Source: Bimuria novae-zelandiae CBS 107.79 (lineage: Eukaryota > Ascomycota > Dothideomycetes > Pleosporales > Didymosphaeriaceae). Taken from it: a stretch of DNA of 64,000 nt. Both the position numbers and the translations under genes were made by a program. Shown piece by piece: positions 21,165-33,800 of the stretch. How positions within the stretch are numbered: the first letter of the stretch is position 1; each line of letters starts with the position of its first letter. The DNA lies in NCBI GenBank assembly GCA_010015655.1, contig ML976679.1, forward strand, positions 722,346 to 786,345. Reading direction: 5' to 3'. The notes under the pieces were generated by a model. It was not told where the DNA came from. It did not search any database and was given only the letters and a program-made list of their open reading frames with translations.

Positions 21165-22110
21165 TAGCACTATAAGTACCGCAAACGCTATCCTTAAGGC
21201 CCTAGTTAATAAGGCGCGTGTGAGCGCGGTTAGTACTATTAACCTATACTATACCTGCCTTCCTATTATCTTAGATAGCCTTAAGCAGTCCGATTATAAG
21301 AAGATAAAGCTCTATTAGTTTTAGGTTAAGGAGATGCGTCGTGTCTAGTCTAAGGTAGTGTATATTAATCTTAGCCTAATAGATTTAAAGGACTATAATT
21401 CGATTTACCGCTATAATGCCTGCTATAGTAATAGTAAAGATTATTAGTAGGTAAGTTGGCGCTTTAAGGGTTATATAGGGGTTTTAAGGCTAATTAGTAG
21501 TAGATACCTAAAGATAACTTAGAGAACGTGTTAAGTACCTTAATTACCCTTATGCTACGCTTAAGCTAAATTAATACGTATATATATAATAAGATTAACC
21601 TCTCTAGATTAGATAAGGCATTAGTAAAGGCCACCGCGCAGGTACTAGAGATAGAATAGAGTAATATTATTATATAAGTGTTATCTAGTGTAGTTAAGGG
21701 TTATCTAGACTAAGTCGCATAAGGCCACTAGATCTAAATTCTATAGAAACCTGTTAACCCCCTACTACTTAGGTTATAACACCTGGCCTCTTAAGGAGAT
21801 TATTCCGGTGGTAGGCCTCTCTATTAAGGAGAAGTAGAAGAGGAAAGCTTCTACTATAGAGGGGGGTAGTTTAACCTCCCTAGTTACTACTAGTGCTCTT
21901 ACCCCTAGGCGCAAGAAGGTTGCTCCTAAGTTAGTAAAGGTCCTTAACCCTAATCCTAGGTTATTAATGCTAATTTAGGGTAGTTAGCGTTTAAGGCTAG
22001 TGTTTTAGCCACGCTGGACTTCCTTGCGGAGGAAGTAAAAAAGAAGATTAAGAGTAAGGGTAGTTAAGAGACTTTTTAGTAAGCCTATAAGTCTAAGCGC
22101 CTAACTAATT
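21165..22110 (+). other. possible antisense accessory ORF in G1, degenerate
   Basis: Between the chromodomain end and the 3' LTR there is ~1.5 kb not needed for gag-pol. On the plus strand, 21182-21470 reads as one frame broken only by TAG codons, and 21780-22050 reads as a Lys/Arg-rich frame (PRRKKVAPKLVKVLNPNPR). Linking them needs a frameshift. The minus strand also has semi-open stretches, so the strand is not certain. No family recognised. Confidence 0.3.
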
Positions 22111-22349
22111 AAGAGGATTATTTAGTACGATCTAGGGATTTCTGCCCCTATTAATAGTGTCTAGATTTTATTTACGTTCTATACCCTTAGGCAGTTTTAA
22201 TTAGGTTTTAGTTGGCTATAATCGCGTTAGGTATGGTCTAAATAAGCTTATAAGCCTCTATTAGGCCCCGAGAGGCGTAAATAGGCCTAGATAGCTCGTT
22301 CTAGTCTTTAGTCTATTTAAGAATCTTCTGCCTTGTTTATTCTAGTATT

Positions 22350-25300
22350 TCGCAGCCTATAAAGTATACTCTCTAGGGTAATCTATTATTAATTACTATT
22401 AAGTGCTGTCTTCCTCCTTCTCTAGGGGGGCGACCCCGCCTCTTAGGCTCCTGTTTAGGACGACCTTTAGTCTCCTTATCTAAGCCCTTTAGGAACTGCT
22501 TTATCACCCCTTTAGAGATCTCCTTTATAAATAATTACTAGTTCTCATCGCTATCGTATCCTTTCTACTTAACTTTATACAGCCATTCTCCGTCCTGGAG
22601 TACCCTAGATCTAATTCCTTTAATTAGGTATATATCCTCCCCTACTTATAGTATAATAACCTTAGGCGGGCTTTACTCCTATTATAGTAGTTCTTTTAAG
22701 GCTGCCTAGTTTAGGAGAGACACATAGAACACTAGGTAAATATTAAAGTCCTTTAGCAGCTCTAGCTTATATGCCTATTAACTAATCTACCGTTTTACCC
22801 TATAGGGACCCTAGAACTTATAGTTAAGTTTCTTTTTAGGCCTAGTTAACCGTATGTTGCGGGCGTTAAGGTATACCATGTCCCCTACTATAAAGGTTTG
22901 GGCCTTATGCTTCCTATTATACCACGTTGCCTAGTACGCCTGTGCCCTAAGGATTGCTTAGGTTATCTAGGCCCTAGTCTAGGCTAGAACTACTGCTCTG
23001 ACCCTTACCGTAGGTACCGACCCGCGCAGCTGTACTTCTCAGGGCAGGCCTACTATTAGTAGATTTAGGCTATACACTATAATAAATAACGACACTCCTA
23101 TAGAGCTATAGATGCTATTGTTATATAAATATTCTGCTTTAGATAGAAGGTCTGCCTAATTAGATTGTTCGTAGTTGCAGAACACTTAAAGGTACTATTT
23201 AAGTGTTTAGTTCTATTATTCTGTCTATCTATCTGTCTGCGAGTAGAAGGCAATAGAGAGAAGTCGCTTAGTTCTTAAATATTAAGTAAAGGTGCTCTAA
23301 TAAGCTAATATAAATAGGCTACCTCTATTCGTAACTATTAACTTTAGAAGGCTATATAGGCGCAAAACCTCTCTCCTAAAGACCTTAGCTAGTTTTACTA
23401 CCTTTAGGTTCTTTCGCGTGGGGATGTAGTGTGCCATCTTAGAAAACTAGTTAATAACTACTGGGATACTATTATAACGATAGGCTCTAGATTTGCTCTT
23501 AGGTAAATCTATTACTATGTCTATAGTAATGTCCTCTTAGATGCCCCTTAAGACTAGTAGGCTGTTAAGTTGGCTATGCATTGCGTATTAGACAGGTTTT
23601 GCCCTAGAGTACGCTTAACAGGTCTAGACGTAGTCCTTTATATATTATTAAACACTAGGCTACTAGAACTCTTATAGCACTAGCTCTAAGATCTTAGTAA
23701 AACTAAAATAGCCCGCGAGGGGGTTATTATAGCATTATTAAAGGACGTGTACCTTTACTAGAGGTGGCACGTATAGCCTATTCTCGTACCATAATAGGTT
23801 AGCTGGTCTAATTATCTAGCGCTTTAGCCATTCCGGCTTTGCCATTTCTGGCCCTTAGAGGTACTAGAGGATTTGTTCTATAGTTTCGTCCCCTTGGCTA
23901 TTTCTCTTTAATAGCTCCACTATAGGGTAAGCGCTTACTAAATCGTTTACCACCGCCTCCTTAGTTGCTAACGTTCTAGGTCTAGCGACCCTTATTGCTA
24001 CCACTAGTTTAGGGCTTTCTGCCTGCTTTAGTAGCTATAGGCTGCCTGCTACGCCTGCTTCGTTCGAAGCGTTACCTTTTAGCTATAACTTATGATATAG
24101 GGCCTTAAGAAGTCTTTACTAGGAACTACTTATTCTGCCTAAGCTTATTTCCTCCTTTAACTCGTAGTTAGGTCTCCGCAATAGCCCGTTAGCGGGATTT
24201 ATCTTTCTTAGATAGTGTTTAATTTTAAAATTAAATATTATAAGTTATTTAGCCCACCTTGCCTACCGTCTAGTTAGGACTTTTATAGACATAAACCCTT
24301 GTAGGTTAGTATAATTAGTTAGAAGCTTAACCTTCTTGCTAACACCCTCTAGGTAGTGTTACTAATACTTAAAAGCTTTAATAATCGCCAGCAACTCGCT
24401 ATTATACGTGTTATAGTTTTATTCTGCCTAGTTTATCTTGCGTAAATAAAAAGTAACTAGGTGCTATTATAGCTTCTTATGTTTATCTAGTTGCGATTAG
24501 CTTAAGATACCCGAGATCGCGAAACCTAAAGCGTTAGTTTCTACTCTTAAGGGTCTTTTAGAGTTAAAGTAGGCTAGTAAGGGTCCTCGCATAAAGCTCT
24601 CTTTTAGCTAGTAGAAGGAGGCTTTAGCCTGCTTTAGTAGGCTTATTATAACTAATTCCTCGAGTCTTTATTGCTATCTGCCCTTAGTAGCTCCCTCTAG
24701 CCTTCTTGTTAGGGCGTGAAGGGGTGCCACTACTTAAGAGAATCCTTCTATAAACCTTTAATAATAATTAATAAAGCTAAGGAAGATCCTAACTACTTAG
24801 ACTAAGTTTAGTTTAGGCTAATCCTTTATAGAGGCGACGTGGTCCTCCTCTATCTCTACGCTGTTTAGGGATACTATAAAGCCTAGGTATCCTATCTTGC
24901 GTGTGTAGAATTCGCATTTAGACAGTTTAGCGTATAGCTGGCGTTTAATAAGGCGTTTTAGCACTATTTAAACGTGCTGGATGTGTTCCTCCTTCGTCTT
25001 AGAGTAGATAAGGATATTGTCGAGGTACATAATATAGTAGATATTAAGAAGGTCTAATAGTATATTATTAATATAGCTTTAGAAGGTCGCAGGCGCGTTT
25101 ATTAAGCTAAAAGGCATTATTATGTATTTGTACTATCTATACCTTATTTAGAAGGCTGTCTTCTATTTATCTCTTGCCCTAATTTAAACGCGGTGGTAGG
25201 CATTCCTTAGATCTAGTTTAGTGTAGATTTAAGCATCCCCTAGTTAGTTAAGAGATTCCTATATTAAGGGAAGTAGGTATTAGTTCTTTATTATAACTAC

Positions 25301-27560
25301 ATTTAGTCCCCTATAGTTAACGTAGAGGCAGAGGCCTCTATCCTTTTTCTTTACGAAAAGGATTAGTGCCCTAGCGCTTAATCGCGATAGTTAAATAAAG
25401 CCCTATTTAAGGTTCTTCTAGATATAGTCGCGCAGAACTGCCGACTCTAACTTTAATAAACTATAGAGTGGTCTAAAAGGCACTTCCTTGCCTTCCTTAA
25501 TATCGATCTTTATCTCGTAGGGGCTATAATTAGTAAGAATGCTCGCGGCTTCTTTAGAGAAAGCTTCCTCCTACCGTCCCTAGTATTCTTTAAGTAGCGT
25601 CCTGGGTGGGCCTCCTAATGTGTCCTTCAGGGTGGCATATATAATAAAATAATTATTTACTATATCTTTAGCCGTGCCAGCGAACTCTTCTACTAATTTA
25701 GTAGAGATCTTAGTCTATTTGCGCTTCCTATAGGCAAAGCGGATAGTCTTGTTATAAAAGTTTGCGATAGGGTTCTATTCTGCTAGCTAAGGTATTCTTA
25801 GGACTATGTTAAATCTACTAATATTACTAACTATAAATAGGCAACTACCGCTCTTAGTTTTACCGCGACTATCTATAATAGTGTAGGGGAGCTTTGCCTG
25901 GCCTAGAATGCCTAAGTCTTGTCTGTTTAGCGCCACGTAGCGTTTGCCTTTTATTATCGTCACCGCAACCCTTAACCGCTTTATTAGATTGCTACTAACG
26001 AAATTTGCTTTAGCTCCGCAGTCTACTAGGGCTTTAATTTATTATTAGTTACCCTTATGCTATACTTTACTGTTTAGCGCGATTAGTAAGCTACCGCTCC
26101 TATCCCTAAGGATCCTTATAACTATAACTAGTTATTATTAACCCTTATTATAGTTAACCTTACCTATAGACTATTAGGCCTCCTAGTCTACAGCTTGTCT
26201 TTCCCCGCCTCGGCCTTGTACTTTAAACAGGACGCCTTATAATAGCCTAGTTCGTAGTAGTAAAAGCATTAGTCCTTATCCCTGTCTTCTACTACCTAAG
26301 CCTTCTTCTTACTATCCTTATCGCGACGGTCGCTATCGTGGCGTCTCTAGTATAGTCTTATATTATTTAACCTAGATTGCTTTCGATCGCGCCTTTTATT
26401 AGCTAGCTTGTTAAAGAAGTTATTATTAACATTATATGTGCGTTATTTCTTTAATTTATAAGGTTTTAACACTTACTAATACATATTTGCCTTTACTTCT
26501 AAGTAAAAGAGGCTCTTCTATTCGCGCAGCTACTATTTAAGGCATTCTTAGATTTTCTTATCTAGTGCCATGTAGAAGTTATTAATATAGTCTTTATTAT
26601 TATTATCTAAGGCCTTCTTTAGGTCGCATTCCTCCTATTAGTTCTTAAGGTAGTTAAGGAGTTCTATAGGGGTCTTTATGCCTTATTTAGCTACCTTAAT
26701 CCTTTAGCAAGCGGCACTCTTTCGCTCCTAGGCTAATTTTAGGGAGTCTACTATAGTCTACTATAGAAGGTCTTAGGTAACTTTCCTATGTCGCTTCCGC
26801 TCTAGGACCTTAGCAACTATTTAGTTCTAGTAGTTACGTTGTGTATCTCCTAAGTATTTTACTGCGAACCTAACCTGCGCTTTATTAGTTTTAAGGGTAG
26901 GTAAGAAGTTAATGTAGTTCTTATAGGCCCTTTTCTATAAGTTTAGTTCCTTGCAACCCCTACCTTTAAATTAAGGAGGTTTTAGTAGCTTTAGTAGCTA
27001 TGCGTCTAAGGTAGCAGCTACTATTTAAATCTAACGTTCTTTATCGTGGCTAGTGCAGGCCTAGCCTTGTCTATCCTTTTTTCGCGGGCGTTAGATGCTT
27101 CTAGAGGCCCTAAATTAGTCTTAATTAGTATTATCTAAGCTTAAGGACGCGTCCTCTATTAAGCTATTACTTAATAGGTTATTACTTATATCTTTAGCCT
27201 CGTCCGGGTTGCCATAACCCTCCTTGGGCTCTAAGGAGTTATTAGAGATACTAGTAATTATTATCTCGTTCCTAACTAGAGTCTTGCCTTTAGATTGGTG
27301 ACGCTTTACTATTAGGGAGGCCTCTAGTTCCTAAATACGTTATTAGAGCTATAGCACGCCTAGGCGTTCTTAGAGGGTAACTTCTTTTAATTATTAGTTA
27401 TTATTATTACTTATAACGATAAGGGGGTCTTCCTCTAGGTCTATAGGTGTCGTTAGGTCTTCTATAGGCGTTGTAACTATTAGAAGCTCTTATTTAGAGG
27501 GTCCTGCGGGTGGTAACCTGCTTTAAGGGTCTCCTACTATCTTTAAGATCTGGCGGGTAA
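22350..27560 (-). pseudogene. gag-pol of chromovirus G1
   Basis: Degenerate polyprotein. Knuckle: CFYYYELGYYKASC, where the pattern C-x2-C-x3-GH-x4-C has the second Cys and the His changed to Tyr. Protease: ALVDCGAKANFVSS, with the D-[ST/C]-G-A core kept. [16 protein letters not shown], where the YxDD box is YLDN (Asp to Asn). Integrase: DIVIDLPKS...PVVI..FSKMAHYIPT, the region around the first catalytic Asp. Chromodomain: EWLYKVK.KGYDSDEN, a histone-tail reader used for targeting to heterochromatin. Each lost residue is a C-to-T/G-to-A transition, as RIP produces. It cannot encode an active enzyme. Confidence 0.9.
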
Positions 27561-27619
27561 CTCTTCGTGTCGATTCTATTATATAGGTGAATTAAATATG
27601 AGGGGGTAAGGGATCGTAT

Positions 27620-27792
27620 TGTAAAAAGCGCCTTGACTACGGGCGACTCAGTCTATCCACAGTACTAAGGCGATCCCTTAGAGAGGGAAGAGAAGGGCTG
27701 CGGCGAGGGAAGTAGATAGGCGGAAGGCCCGGATAGCGCTGGTCTAGAGCGGACTAGGGCCGTCGAGGGCCCTCGACCTACGACTCGTGACA
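27620..27792 (-). repeat. 5' LTR of G1 (173 bp)
   Basis: Partner of 20609-20781. The right flank 27793-27797 is GCCTT, matching the left flank exactly. Confidence 0.95.
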
Positions 27793-29054
27793 GCCTTAGT
27801 ATTAATAAAGCTAACAATTTAATGCTATTAAAGGTGCTCTAACTAGTACCTAGGCTTAATTTTAGTTTTCTAAAAAGGTAACTAATAGAGCTTATAGCTA
27901 AAGGACGTATAAAAAGTATGCTAAGAGCTATACTATAAACGTAAATTATTAGATACGTAACTAAGAGGCTTTTAGCTATTATCCTTTTTACGCCTACTTT
28001 CTAAGCAAACTATATAAAACTAAAATTTTATAAAGAGCTTTATTAATATATGTTTACTCTTTTAGCTTATAATTATATTATTAAATTTTATCCGCTTATT
28101 ATAGCTACGTATAGGCTAGCTATTACGCTTAAATAACTACTTAATAAAGTTACATAAGAATTACTTATAACCACTACGCTTAGTAGCGTAAGAGAAGAAG
28201 TAAAAGAAGAGTTTATAGTAGTTATTTAGTGTAAAATTTAGTAGAAAATTCTATAGTAGCTTTTACGCTCGCCTTTTAACTTGCTATAAGTTGTACTAAC
28301 TTTATAATTAATTAAATTAAATTACTTTACCCTTATACTTATTATAGTTATTTATTATTTTTAAAATTTTAAGTAGCTTAATAACGTTATTTTTAAAGAT
28401 AGATTTAAAAAGGGTTTTATTATTTTTTACAGAGCTTACTACATTAATAAAGTCTTTATATAAGTTAAAAGGCTAGTAATATATATTATTAGAGTAAAAT
28501 TAGCGCGTCTTAGCGCTAGAGATAAAGTAGATAACTTATACTTAGTAATAGTACCAATAAATAATGCTACCTAATTATTTCTTTATACTACTTTTAGTAC
28601 CTTCCTGCTTAGTGCGAAGTGTATTAGTCGTGTATATGGTATTTTTATTAAAGGGTACCATAATTATAATTTTAGTAGTCTAAATTATATTAGTTTATAC
28701 TTATTTTTTTCTACGATGTATGTCCTACGTAAGTCTTAATATTTATATTTATAGTCTATAAATTCTCGCGTGGTTTTGCTAATTAGGCTAGTTTATTTTA
28801 GTAAATACGTAATATATTTAGTTTTTATTACTAAGTATCTATAGTCTGCTTCCCTAGGTTATTATATATCCAAAAAGTTAAAGACGTCTTGCTATTTAAC
28901 TTTCTCTAAAGGTAATTATGCTCTTAGGTAAAATATAAGAGATTATTATATTAGTTAGTTTTCTTTATTTAAACTTTCGTTATTAGCATCTTTATATATG
29001 CAAAAGTCTAGTAATTCTAATTACTTTAATTTTTTATCTAAAATAATAGGTTAC
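27793..29054. repeat. RIP-degraded DNA, unidentified
   Basis: Very TpA-rich, with stops in all frames. It is the older sequence into which G1 inserted (continuing left at 20505-20608). No protein motif could be read. It ends with GTTAC (29050-29054), the target duplication of the solo LTR. Confidence 0.5.
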
Positions 29055-29312
29055 TGTGAGGACAAGCACGGGCTCCTTCGTCGAAAGAGTAGATGAGGTA
29101 AGTTGGCTCTATTTCAGCTACACTAAGATGAGGAGACTATAGGTACATAGGCCAGCAGTGCTTTTGTGCGCTGCCGTTCGGCACGGAATAACCCTTCGGA
29201 CCCCATCTGCGCAGATAGTCGCCCTAGGTGTGGGAGGCAGTCGCTCTGGGGCGTAAGGCAGTCGCGCTTAGACGTGTGATCATGTGACCTGCCAGGGTAC
29301 TAGGCCGTCACA
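29055..29312. repeat. solo LTR, 258 bp
   Basis: Starts TGTGAGGACAAGC and ends GGCCGTCACA, flanked by GTTAC on both sides (29050-29054 and 29313-29317). GC content and CpA/TpG content are normal, in sharp contrast to the flanks. No matching internal region or partner LTR is in the window. Confidence 0.9.
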
Positions 29313-29317
29313 GTTAC

Positions 29318-29885
29318 TTAATAAAAATTATTACTTATTATTCTTCGTCCGCATTCGCGTTATTAATAGTTAGTATGTTTAATTATTTAATAACCTTATT
29401 CTTGGATCTACAGTTCCTGGCAATGTGGCCTAGTTTAATATATATAAAGTAGGTAAGTGTCTTAGTCCTTAGTAAGCAAGTTCTATTTAAGAGTTATATA
29501 TAGTTATTATTAAGCTTTTAAAGGCCTAGATCCTTCCCTACTCCCTTTTCTGAATTATTTAAATTAGATTCTTTTTATTAGCTAGTAACCGTAAGAGTTA
29601 TATTATTTTTATGAAGGTACCTTTAGTACTCTATAAACTATAGGTGTAGGTTTTTTAGAGCCCGCGTTTTTCAAGTTTTTATAAAACTCTTCTTACAGCG
29701 CAAACTATTTTCTATTATTCCTAATTAATTCTTTATATAGCTTATTAAGAGTCTTAATATTTATACTACTACGTAAAAGTTCTTCTTTTACCTTATACTC
29801 TAGTCCTTACTTGTATATAGTCTTAAGGAATTTTTCTTTTATTTAAATTACATAGCGTACTTGCGGAATTCTATTACATATTTGT
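29318..29885 (-). pseudogene. gag fragment of a gypsy element
   Basis: At ~29390-29440 the minus strand reads YFIYIKLGHIARNCRSKN, a CCHC zinc knuckle in which the first two Cys are Tyr. The same C-terminal motif (GHIARNCRSKN) occurs in G2 gag at 35282-35350, so both come from one element family. Its 5' LTR-like sequence is the block at 29886-30310. Confidence 0.75.
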
Positions 29886-30310
29886 TAAGCCCTAAGGGGT
29901 ATCTGGTCCCAAAGGGGCTAGGGCTGGTTCTTAGGCAAGAGTATTAATAATATAGGTAAGGGGTATTAATAGCTTGCGCGTATTTATAGGTGTTAGTATT
30001 AAAGGTATATATAGCATAATTAAATTAATAAGAGAGTCTAAGTTAAATCTAAATAATAAATTAGTAAATAGGTTAAATAAAATAGTAGAAGACTACTATC
30101 GCGTTTTTATATACATAACCTGTCCCACGAATCCCAAGAGTCCTAGGAGTCCTAAAGTCTCATGTGCCAAGATGCTTCTAGGACGCCTAATATTTCTAGG
30201 ACGCGTAACTTCGTTATATAACTTGTAACTAAGTTAGGAATCTTAGCTAGTTATATAGATAAGTGTCTATACCCTATCTTGCGTTATATTAGGTTTTAAT
30301 AAATCTTAGT
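29886..30310 (-). repeat. LTR-type repeat, copy 1
   Basis: Shares with 36510-36953 and 47540-47956 a series of ordered blocks: TAAGCCCTAAGG at the inner edge, a TATTAATAGCTT block, TATATACATAAC.TGTCC and AAGAGTCCTAGGAGTCC, then GTGCCAAGAT.CTTCT. It adjoins gag fragments in gene orientation, so it is probably the LTR of the gypsy family. Exact ends are uncertain because RIP has altered it. Confidence 0.7.
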
Positions 30311-30479
30311 ATTAGCTTCCCTTTTTAAACATAATATTTCTATAAGTTAACTATTTATAAAGCCGCTTTCCTAATCCGCATAATACTATTATTTATAAGC
30401 TAATTATCTTAAGTAAAATTACGTATTTACTATAGTTACCTATTTATACTACGCTAAGAAATAACTACCCTATAGACTA

Positions 30480-30890
30480 TTATTATTATACTTAAAGTAC
30501 ATAAATTATGTTTAATATAGTAATTAAAAGTATAAGCTAGAGGAGATTCCTTTACTAGATTATTTAAAAATAGATGCTAAGTTAGAAAGACTAGAAAAGT
30601 TAGAGGCTAAGGAGGAGGCAAAACTTTAGGTAGAAGAAGAACTCGCTTATACAGCCCTCTTGCGTGCTTATCTAGCATAAGAGAAGATAGCGCGTTTGCG
30701 TAATTGGCGTAAAAAGTTACGTTAGAAAAAATAAAAGTTATTTAATTATAGTATATCTATAGTAGATAAGTTAAAAGCCCTAGAGCCTTATAAGAAACTT
30801 ACTTAGGCTATAGTATTAATTAACCTAGATACCGCCCTAGGTGCTAAAGTAATTAACTATTTTATAATTTAGTTAAAGCCTTCCTCTTTT
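30480..30890 (+). pseudogene. antisense accessory ORF of a gypsy element (degenerate)
   Basis: The plus strand, opposite to the neighbouring gag-pol, reads as a charged coiled-coil protein broken only by TAG/TAA: LERLEKLEAKEEAK, then ARLRNWRKKLR and a KALEPYKKL segment. It lies between the LTR-type repeat and the 3' end of pol. The heptad-like E/K/L pattern and a basic ARLR..RK.LR helix resemble coiled-coil proteins commonly predicted beside fungal retroelements. A related arrangement occurs at 37105-37680. Confidence 0.55.
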
Positions 30891-30899
30891 ACTACGTAG

Positions 30900-33800
30900 T
30901 TTTATTAGTTTATATACCTTTTCAAATTATTATCGTATTATAAGTCTTGTTTCCTTTAAAGCTTTTGCGCGTTACTTTAATATAGTAGTAGTAATTATAA
31001 ATCTTGCTTTGTACCTTCTTTAAAAGCTATTAGTAGTACTTGCGAAGTTTAGATTTAGGGTTTTATATATTTTTTAAGTACTAGTAGCCTTTCTACTTAA
31101 CTAATTATTTCTATAAGAACTTATTATCTTAAAAGTCTTTTTATCTAACTTCCTTATATTTTAAAAGTACTTTAACTTTAAATTCGTTTTCTTCTTTCAG
31201 CTAGTAATAGAAGATTGATTTAACTAGTGTTTTAGGGTCTATAGGTTTAAGTTAATTTATATAGAATACTAGGTGTATTTTCGCGTCTAGTAGTAGTTCT
31301 AATTAGTAGTTAACTAGTACTACTTATTTAATAAAAAAAAATAGTCTAACTTTAATATAGTCTAGTTTCTTGTGTTTCTTTTCCTAGGTTTAAAATTTTT
31401 TCGTAAGCAGGTATACTTTATCCCCTTTTTTAGCTAAGGTGCTATTTTTCTTTTTTAGTTTATATATAAAATACTTTACTATTAAGCTTTTTAAAAACTC
31501 TCTTAGAGTTATGCATGTGTCTTTTTTATAGTTTTTACTATATTAATTACTTCTTCTATCCTAATTATTGTAGATATTACTTAATTAAAGAGATATAGGT
31601 ATCTTTCGTAGTTTGCATAGAATAGTGTAAATCCTATTACTACTAATATTTTATTATTGTATGCTAACTATGCTATAGGTAATAAGGAAATCTAGTTATT
31701 CTTCTGGTTATTACAGTAGATACGTAGGTACGTTTTAATTGTCTAATTCGTACGTTCTGTTTGTCCGTCAGTTTGCGAATAGTATGCCGTTAATAATTTC
31801 CGTTTTGTTCTAATTAGTGCTATAAGTATTATCTAATAGTTTAATATAAAGAGTTTATCTCTGTCGCTAATAATTATCTTTAGAATACTATAGTGTTATA
31901 TAAGTTAATTTAGGATAAGGAATGCAAGTTTCTTTACTATAGTTATCTTTTAGTATAGTAGTAATTCTGTATATTTAGTAAATTAATAAATAATATTTAG
32001 TATTGCATTGTAACTAATTCCTGTTACAGGATCTTTTAACTTTAGTAGTCTTATAATAAAGTCTATAGCAATGTCTTCCTATAGCGTAACTAGTATTTAG
32101 ATTACTTGTATCTCTCTATATTTAAGATATATTATATGCTTGTTACGCTAGTAATTAGCGTATTTACGGATATATATGGTTGCTACTTCCTTAATTTCTT
32201 TAAAGCTATAGTTCTGCTAAATAAGTTCTATTATCTTTCTAATGTCTAAGTGTCCGTACACTAGGTTATTATAGTATTATTATATAATCTTAGTTTATAG
32301 TTCCTTAGGTACTTTCCGTGTGGTAATAAGAAGTTAGTTAAGTTCTACTATAGGTTCTAGAGATTTATTCTTGTTTTTTCGTAGTATTATAAAGTAGGTC
32401 TTTACCTTTTTACTTATAAAATTACTTTTTTAGCTAAGCACGTCTACTCTTCTATTTTCTTTTCTTACTATATAGATAACTTTAAACTTATATTATCTAG
32501 TAGTCTATAACTATCGCTATTATTGCGGTATAAGTTCTTTTATTATTATAAATTATAATAAATTCTTATAATTTGTATAGATCTTTAGCGTTAAGTAACT
32601 AAGGGCGTAGATTCTCTAGTGCTTTAATGCGTTTACAATGACGTATAGTTCTTTATCGTGTACGTCGTATCGTGTTTCTGCGTCGTTGAATTTTCGTAAG
32701 TAATATATAATTGGATACTATTTGCTGTCTTTTTCCTATTTTACGCATGCGCCTATCGCAAGGTCGCTTACGTCTATTTTAAATCATAGTAGTTCTTTAT
32801 CCCGAAAGTAGATAAGTGCTAGTAGCATAATGCATACTATCTTTAAGAGTTAGAATAATATTCTATATTTTACTATTTATATAAATAGTACATCCTTCCT
32901 TATAAGGTTTATTAGGGGTATCGTAATCTTTGCTTAATCCCTAATAAATTATTAGTTAAATCTACAGAATTTTAAGAATTTCTAGATATTCTTTATAGTT
33001 CTTAGTATTAGCTAGTTCTTAATATATTTAATTTTATTTAGTACTATTTTAATTCTATTTATGCTACTAATATGTCCTAGAAATTCTAGTCTTATTATAT
33101 AGAATTTGCACTTCTTTAGTTTAATTCGTAGGTGTGCTCTATTTAGTGCTTTTAGTACTATCTGTACATGTGGTATGTGGTCTGTTTCGTTTTCAGAGAA
33201 GACAAGAATGTCATCTATATACGCGATAATAAATATATCTAAATAGTTATATAGTATATTATTAACTGGTGTCGGAAAGGTTACTAGTGTATTAGTAAGT
33301 CTAGAAGGTATAATTATATATTTAAATAGTCTATAGCGTGTCCTAAATACTATTTTCCACTTATTACCTTCCTTAATTTATATAAAGTGGTATCTATCTT
33401 ATAAATCTATTATTATAAATATTTTAGCTCTCGAGAGTTTGTCTTAGAATTCTAAAATATTTAGTAGTAGATATTAATTCTTAATTATTATATTATTAAG
33501 TTTTTTATAGCCTACGTAGGGCCTTAGTTATCTATCTTTTTTTAGTATAAATATAAAAGGGCTTACCGCTAGTAACTTTAAAGGTCTAATATATCTTTTC
33601 GCGAGGTTTGTTTTAATAAATTCTTTTTCCTACTAGAGTTCTTTTCTAGACTTGCTATATAGTAGTCTGAAAGGTGGCATTTTTCCCTTTTCTAGGTCAA
33701 TCGCGTGATCCTAGGGTTAATGTTCTGGAAGGTTTGCTTTCCTTCTCTTTCTGTGAACATATGATTCCATGCCTGGTAGCATTCTGGAATTTCATGGTTT

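Larger units (their letters stand above)
20609..27792 (-). mobile_element. complete Ty3/gypsy chromovirus, RIP-inactivated (G1)
   Basis: A 7184-bp LTR retrotransposon with 173-bp LTRs (TGTAAAAAGC...CTCGTGACA) and the 5-bp duplication GCCTT at 20604-20608 and 27793-27797. Gag-pol reads on the minus strand, so the 5' LTR is the right one. Domains in order from the right: gag with a CCHC knuckle (~26215-26260), aspartic protease (~25940-26040), reverse transcriptase (~25010-25060), integrase (~23450-23560) and chromodomain (~22530-22620), the chromovirus order. The interior is riddled with TAG/TAA, while the LTRs are nearly untouched. It is inserted in older RIP-degraded DNA. Confidence 0.92.

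Noticed and set aside
30000..30228. 84-codon plus-strand frame inside the LTR-type repeat
   Set aside because: The same repeat occurs at 36510-36953 and 47540-47956 without a conserved frame.
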